This document shows, piece by piece, positions 5,340 through 8,976 of a stretch of 8,976 nt of DNA (position 1 is the stretch's first letter; every line of letters begins with the position of its first letter). Where the stretch lies: contig CAYRSQ010000031.1 in assembly GCA_964427055.1 (NCBI GenBank), positions 1 to 8,976 on the forward strand. The letters run 5' to 3'. This DNA is from CAYNTH01 sp964427055 (GTDB taxonomy: Archaea > Aenigmatarchaeota > Aenigmatarchaeia > CG10238-14 > SCSR01). The translations under genes were made by a program, and so were the position numbers. Below the pieces are notes generated by a model. The model was not told where the DNA came from and did not search any database. It saw nothing but the letters and a program-made list of their open reading frames with translations.

Positions 5340-7013
5340 TTACCATTTCAAATATTCTGGTTTTTCTATCATCCCAAAGGGATCATATCCGAATCCCATC
5401 GCCTCATTTAATATACCGGCAATCTCTCCTGTTGTTGCATCCGCTTTCCAAGCTTCTTTAATGGGGGCAATGACATTTTTGCCATCCTTTACAGCTTGTT
5501 CGATCTTCTGAAGAGCTTTTTTCGTCTTTTCTGTATCTCTTGTTCTTTTGAGCTCATAGTAGTCATTCATCACTTTTCGTATATTCTCTTCCTGTTTCTC
5601 CCGATTATAATCCAGTATCCTGATAGGTATTTCCTCATCCGCGAGGTCCAAGAACTCGTTTTCACATACTTTAATGATCTTTTTTGAATCGATTCTCCGC
5701 TGTCTTTCCACGAGACTTTTCTTTACTTCATTTTCGATATAACCCGTTTCAACCGCTTTTCTGAACCCACCCAACTTTTCGATTTTATCAATTAAAACCC
5801 ATGCTTCATCCTCGATCTTCTTCGTTAACCACTCAACGTAATAGGACCCGCCAAGAGGGTCTACAACCTGGGGGATTCCTGTCTCATGGGCAATGATTTC
5901 TTCCATACCGGCATTGATCAGACCTCCATCATATGAAATAATCGCCAATGGTTCGTCAAAACCAATCAGTTGAACACCCTGTACTCCTCCCAATACTGCG
6001 GAGATTAATTGTGACGATAACCTTATAATATTATATATTGGTTGATTTTTAATCATTGAGCTGCCAGCCATCTGCACACTAGCTGGCGCCGTCATTTCCT
6101 TAACGGTTGACGCCCCATAGCGTTCTTTGCTCAACTTGGCCCACATTCTCCTCGCTGCTCTGATTTTGCAGATTGTTTCAAAGAAATCGATGTCACATGC
6201 AAATTCAAGCGGGATTTCGGGTCCAACTTTTTCAAATGCAACGCCTCTTGATATCGCTGCGTTTATGTACTCCATCCTGATGCAAATAATATAGGCAAGT
6301 TCCTGAATGCATGTAATGCCGTTTTCACTCATATTGTATCCACAGGGAACAACGGGATGCCAATCTGGCGTATGTTCTGCAGAATATTCAATTGAATCTA
6401 TGGTAACTTTCCATGGAACCTCGAAATTGAACGGCGTACTGTTTGTGCCGAATCCATAAGCATGTAGAGGATCATTGACCATTGCGCCCCGTAAATCAGC
6501 TACATTCATTCCCCTTCGCTCTGCTACACCGAGCAACATACAATACTTTAAAACATCATCGACAGTTACAGCACCGTTAAAATCAATAAAAACATCCGAC
6601 AGATCAACTCCATCGAGCACGGTCTCCATTTGATGAATACTAAAACATGGTATTCCTATGAATCCTATTGTATTCTCGACCATGGGATGATCCGGATCAA
6701 CACACGCTAGGTTAAAATTATCGGGAGAAAATCGTAACTCTTGTAATCCTTTATCAATTAAATAACGCAAATATTTGTTCGACTCTTCCGGCGAGACATA
6801 CCCGAAGGCTTGCTGCCGTAACCATAATTTATGTCTATATCCTCGTGGAAATCTTCCTCTCGTAAATGGATATTCTCCTACCCTTCCTATTTCATCCTCA
6901 AATTCAGCTATATCCTCCTTTTCATACTTGTCTTTCGGCAATATACCAGAAAAAAGTTCTTCTGTTCTTAGTTTATCTACACGACCGCTTGCCTTTGAAT
7001 TTGATGCTGTCAT
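5340..7013 (-). CDS. Divergent B12-dependent acyl-CoA mutase, large (substrate-binding) subunit
   Basis: A 557-residue homologue of the methylmalonyl-CoA mutase TIM-barrel domain, without the fused B12 domain, as in IcmA and HcmA. Landmarks are GEYPFTRGRFP (46-57), the PEESN segment, FNGAV, CGYNMSENG (224-232), AARRMWAKL, VLGGVQ, and VDPLGGSYYVE (384-394). By hand alignment to the Propionibacterium enzyme: H244 becomes Asn227; no Arg occurs between residues 175 and 246, so R207 is absent; Y89 becomes Ala69 (or Gln68); S114 becomes Arg94; Q197 becomes Val179; H328 becomes Ser312; HTN becomes QLI. Tyr226 (Y243), Gln314 (Q330) and Glu354 (E370) are kept. It is thus unlikely to use methylmalonyl-CoA. 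The start at 7013 is chosen because GGAAGG precedes it; the in-frame ATG at 7052 has no such site. Confidence 0.9.
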   Translation of the reverse strand: MTASNSKASGRVDKLRTEELFSGILPKDKYEKEDIAEFEDEIGRVGEYPFTRGRFPRGYRHKLWLRQQAFGYVSPEESNKYLRYLIDKGLQELRFSPDNFNLACVDPDHPMVENTIGFIGIPCFSIHQMETVLDGVDLSDVFIDFNGAVTVDDVLKYCMLLGVAERRGMNVADLRGAMVNDPLHAYGFGTNSTPFNFEVPWKVTIDSIEYSAEHTPDWHPVVPCGYNMSENGITCIQELAYIICIRMEYINAAISRGVAFEKVGPEIPLEFACDIDFFETICKIRAARRMWAKLSKERYGASTVKEMTAPASVQMAGSSMIKNQPIYNIIRLSSQLISAVLGGVQGVQLIGFDEPLAIISYDGGLINAGMEEIIAHETGIPQVVDPLGGSYYVEWLTKKIEDEAWVLIDKIEKLGGFRKAVETGYIENEVKKSLVERQRRIDSKKIIKVCENEFLDLADEEIPIRILDYNREKQEENIRKVMNDYYELKRTRDTEKTKKALQKIEQAVKDGKNVIAPIKEAWKADATTGEIAGILNEAMGFGYDPFGMIEKPEYLKW

Positions 7014-7040
7014 TGCACTTTCCTTCCTTCTTATAGGTTT

Positions 7041-7050
7041 GTTCGCGAAC
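7041..7050. promoter_or_regulatory. 10-bp perfect palindrome in the mutase leader
   Basis: GTTCGCGAAC is self-complementary and lies between the predicted promoter and the preferred start codon at 7013, so it would be in the 5' leader. It shares the GAAC/GTTC edge with the dyad at 7061-7072. It may be a second half of an operator region; it is short enough to be chance. Confidence 0.3.
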
Positions 7051-7060
7051 ATTATTCTAA

Positions 7061-7072
7061 ATGAATGTTCAT
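7061..7072. promoter_or_regulatory. Dyad operator candidate at the mutase transcription start
   Basis: ATGAATGTTCAT is an inverted repeat, ATGAA and TTCAT around a two-base centre. It covers the expected +1 of the promoter at 7076-7104, the usual position for a repressor site. The pattern resembles sites bound by TetR-family regulators of CoA-thioester metabolism, but no regulator gene is in the window and the match is by eye only. Confidence 0.4.
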
Positions 7073-7075
7073 ACA

Positions 7076-7104
7076 GTTATATTAAAAACTTCGCCTCTTG
7101 TCAA
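7076..7104 (-). promoter_or_regulatory. Sigma-70-type promoter for the mutase operon
   Basis: On the minus strand TTGACA (7104-7099) and TATAAC (7081-7076) are separated by exactly 17 bases, close to the sigma-70 consensus. The predicted start is near 7069-7070, giving a leader of about 56 bases to the preferred ATG at 7013. Its -35 box lies 16 bases beyond the stop codon of the TRAP permease gene, so the mutase genes can be transcribed apart from the transporter. Confidence 0.65.
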
Positions 7105-7119
7105 GATATTTAAATACCT

Positions 7120-8433
7120 CTAACCAAAAATGAGGTTTGGTAAAAATAATGATAGCTCTGGTATCGCTATCATGATAGCAAGACCCAGAAGTTGCAAAAA
7201 CACGAAAGGCACCACCCCTTTGTATATATCAATCATGGATATTTCCGGCGGTGCAACACTCCTCAAGTAAAAAAGATTAAATCCAAACGGTGGTGTAAGA
7301 AAACTCATCTCCATATTTACAATGAAGACCGCACCAAACCATATAGGATCGAATCCGAGTGAAACAATAATAGGCAAACAAATAGGTATTGTCAGAGAAA
7401 TAATTCCTATTGGTTCCAGAAACATGCCCAATAAAAGAAATACGATCTGCATAAGTATAAGAATTAACCAGCGATTCATTTTCAAGGAATTTATAACTTC
7501 AGTAATGAAAGCCGGTGCCCCTATGCCGGTGTAAACAGCGGCAAAAACACTGGCAGCTAGAACAATCCACATAATCATGCTCGTCAGTTTCAGTGTAGAA
7601 TAAACTGATTCTTTAAACGCATTCCACGTAAGTTTTTTATTTATCGCAGCGCAAACAATACTCCCAAGAGCGCCGATTGCTGCAGATTCTGACGGACTGG
7701 CCATACCGCTGAATATTGATCCCAAAACAACAAAAATGAGCAAAAACGGAGGAATTAAGCTTACTGAACTCTTAAGTTTCACCCCGAGCGTAACTCTCTC
7801 ATGCTTTGGCAGTGGTGATCCTAGTGATGGCTTGAATCCACATACTATTAAAATATATATAATATAAATAGACGCCAAAATAATACCTGGAATTATTCCT
7901 GCCGCAAAGAGCCGCCCCACTGATAAACCACCCATAATGCAAAAAACGACCATAGTCACGCTCGGGGGAATCAGTACTCCTAAAGCACTTCCCGCGGCTA
8001 TGGCACCCAGCGCCAAATGTTTGTTGTAATTGTATCGAAGCATTGTCGGCAAGGCCATCAGCCCCATCGCAACTGCTGCAGCGCCACTTATGCCACACAT
8101 GGCCGCAAATATCGCACATATAACAATCGTCCCTACTGCGAGCCCCCCGCTCACCCCTCCAAACCACAGCCGCATAGTAGCAAATAATTTATCAATGATG
8201 CCGGATTTCGAAAGCATATTGGCCATTAAAACAAACAACCCAATAGCAATAAGAGCAAACCCGGTCATAGAACCAAAGGACCGTATGACAATCATTGTGT
8301 AACTTCCCGGTCCCCAGAAAATTAACGAGAATATCGTCGCAGCTCCCGCCAAGGCAAAGGCAACGGGTATTCCTGTTGCCAAAAAGGTAAACACCATTAA
8401 GAAGAGCAGCGCTGTTAACAATGATACATCCAT
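7120..8433 (-). CDS. dctM: TRAP transporter large membrane subunit (DctM family)
   Basis: A 437-residue, strongly hydrophobic protein with about a dozen membrane segments, the usual length of a DctM permease. TRAP systems import organic acids across the inner membrane using an ion gradient, with a periplasmic binding protein. Recognisable family stretches are GIPVAFALAG (21-30), LFVLMANMLSKSG (66-78), CGISGAAAVAMG (113-124), GSALGVLIPPS (148-158) and the C-terminal PFGFNLFYLRS. The ATG at 8433 has AGGGGG about eight bases upstream. The small subunit gene precedes it in the same direction, and the mutase operon follows after 67 bases, suggesting that the imported acid feeds the mutase pathway. 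The substrate cannot be told from the sequence. Confidence 0.93.
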   Translation of the reverse strand: MDVSLLTALLFLMVFTFLATGIPVAFALAGAATIFSLIFWGPGSYTMIVIRSFGSMTGFALIAIGLFVLMANMLSKSGIIDKLFATMRLWFGGVSGGLAVGTIVICAIFAAMCGISGAAAVAMGLMALPTMLRYNYNKHLALGAIAAGSALGVLIPPSVTMVVFCIMGGLSVGRLFAAGIIPGIILASIYIIYILIVCGFKPSLGSPLPKHERVTLGVKLKSSVSLIPPFLLIFVVLGSIFSGMASPSESAAIGALGSIVCAAINKKLTWNAFKESVYSTLKLTSMIMWIVLAASVFAAVYTGIGAPAFITEVINSLKMNRWLILILMQIVFLLLGMFLEPIGIISLTIPICLPIIVSLGFDPIWFGAVFIVNMEMSFLTPPFGFNLFYLRSVAPPEISMIDIYKGVVPFVFLQLLGLAIMIAIPELSLFLPNLIFG

Positions 8434-8614
8434 TAGTTAGTCCCCCTATAAATGTTTAGAAACAACGTCTAGCATGTTACTCAACCTCGAAAAAAGGAGC
8501 AGCTAGCACCTACCATATAATGTTCTAAGTCAAATATTATGATCACCCGTTGCACATGACCCTATAACACAACTAGTAAATAAGTTTTTTCGTTCCTCAT
8601 GGAAGCTACCAGCC

Positions 8615-8976
8615 TTATGATGCGTGTTTGTTCAATTCCCTACCGGTAACCAATACGTACAAATTACGTGAAAAATCTGCCAAACCTTGAACTAGAAGAA
8701 GAAACGCCCCAACGGGTAATGCTATTTTCAAAGGATATATTGGCGGGCCCCATACAGTTTGAGTTATTTCCAGCCGTGTAAATGAAAGCCATGCCCATTG
8801 GGAACCTTTCCAAACCAGCACAGAAACAAAAAGTAAGAAAATCGGGAAGGTAATAACATCGATCATGGCCTTTTTTCTTAAATTCATTCGTGAATATAAG
8901 GCATCCATTCTGACGTGCTGACCATGCAACAATGTATATCCCGCACCGAGAACAAAATATCCACCATAGATGAACT
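8615..8976 (-). CDS. dctQ: TRAP transporter small membrane subunit (DctQ family), 5' end outside the window
   Basis: The frame is open to the right edge and encodes the C-terminal 119 residues of a DctQ-type protein; the start codon lies outside the window. The family stretch GAGYTLLHGQHVRMD followed by LYSRM (near the start of the fragment) matches the usual pattern of a membrane segment, then (G/H)xHVRxDxLYSR. Two further hydrophobic segments follow, ITFPIFLLFVSVLVW and IALPVGAFLLLVQGL. DctQ pairs with the large permease DctM and is needed for transport. A TTG codon at 8932 is in frame, but it lies inside the conserved region and is not the start. The binding protein DctP is not in the window and may lie upstream. 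Confidence 0.9.
   Translation of the reverse strand, partial: FIYGGYFVLGAGYTLLHGQHVRMDALYSRMNLRKKAMIDVITFPIFLLFVSVLVWKGSQWAWLSFTRLEITQTVWGPPIYPLKIALPVGAFLLLVQGLADFSRNLYVLVTGRELNKHAS

Noticed and set aside
1..8976. CRISPR arrays, tRNA or rRNA genes, riboswitches including a cobalamin riboswitch
   Set aside because: No regular spaced repeats, no tRNA-like arms, and no B12-box-like sequence was seen upstream of the mutase or transporter genes.

Overview
The window carries a minus-strand catabolic cluster built around a two-subunit, coenzyme B12-dependent acyl-CoA mutase, with a decayed nest of insertion sequences lying inside it. The host genes are moderately AT-rich with good Shine-Dalgarno sites. 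A split B12 mutase, its MeaB-type GTPase, a crotonase, an amidohydrolase and a TRAP transporter together suggest an anaerobic or facultative degrader of organic acids, for example a Desulfobacterota-like bacterium. That placement is inference; no rRNA, tRNA or other taxonomic marker is present.

Layout in transcription order (right to left): TRAP small membrane subunit (8976-8615, cut by the right edge); TRAP large permease (8433-7120); a consensus-like sigma-70 promoter and dyad operator candidates (about 7104-7041); mutase large subunit (7013-5340); B12-binding small subunit (5298-4891); enoyl-CoA hydratase/isomerase family protein (4803-4045); metal-dependent amidohydrolase (3988-3044); an insertion-sequence graveyard (about 1535-2895); and the MeaB-type GTPase (1124-171). 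The first 170 bases hold no supportable gene but include a perfect 20-bp palindrome.

Working model (inference): the TRAP system imports an organic acid, which is activated to a CoA thioester by an enzyme outside the window. The mutase rearranges its carbon skeleton, MeaB protects or reloads the mutase cofactor, and the crotonase and amidohydrolase process the product. The most interesting point is that the large subunit is clearly a homologue of methylmalonyl-CoA mutase yet lacks many of its hallmark substrate-pocket residues. Its usual catalytic His (H244 in the Propionibacterium enzyme) is Asn, the carboxylate-binding Arg (R207) is absent, and an Arg appears at the position of S114. The B12-ligating Asp and His of the small subunit are kept. 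This looks like a mutase of altered and unknown substrate specificity.

The mobile DNA is an IS3-family (IS407-like) element on the plus strand. Its orfA has apparently lost one A from a poly-A run, and its orfB is split by a truncated IS5-family element on the minus strand. About 130 codons of orfB and the end of the IS5 transposase are gone, so neither element can move itself. The graveyard now separates meaB from the rest of the cluster.
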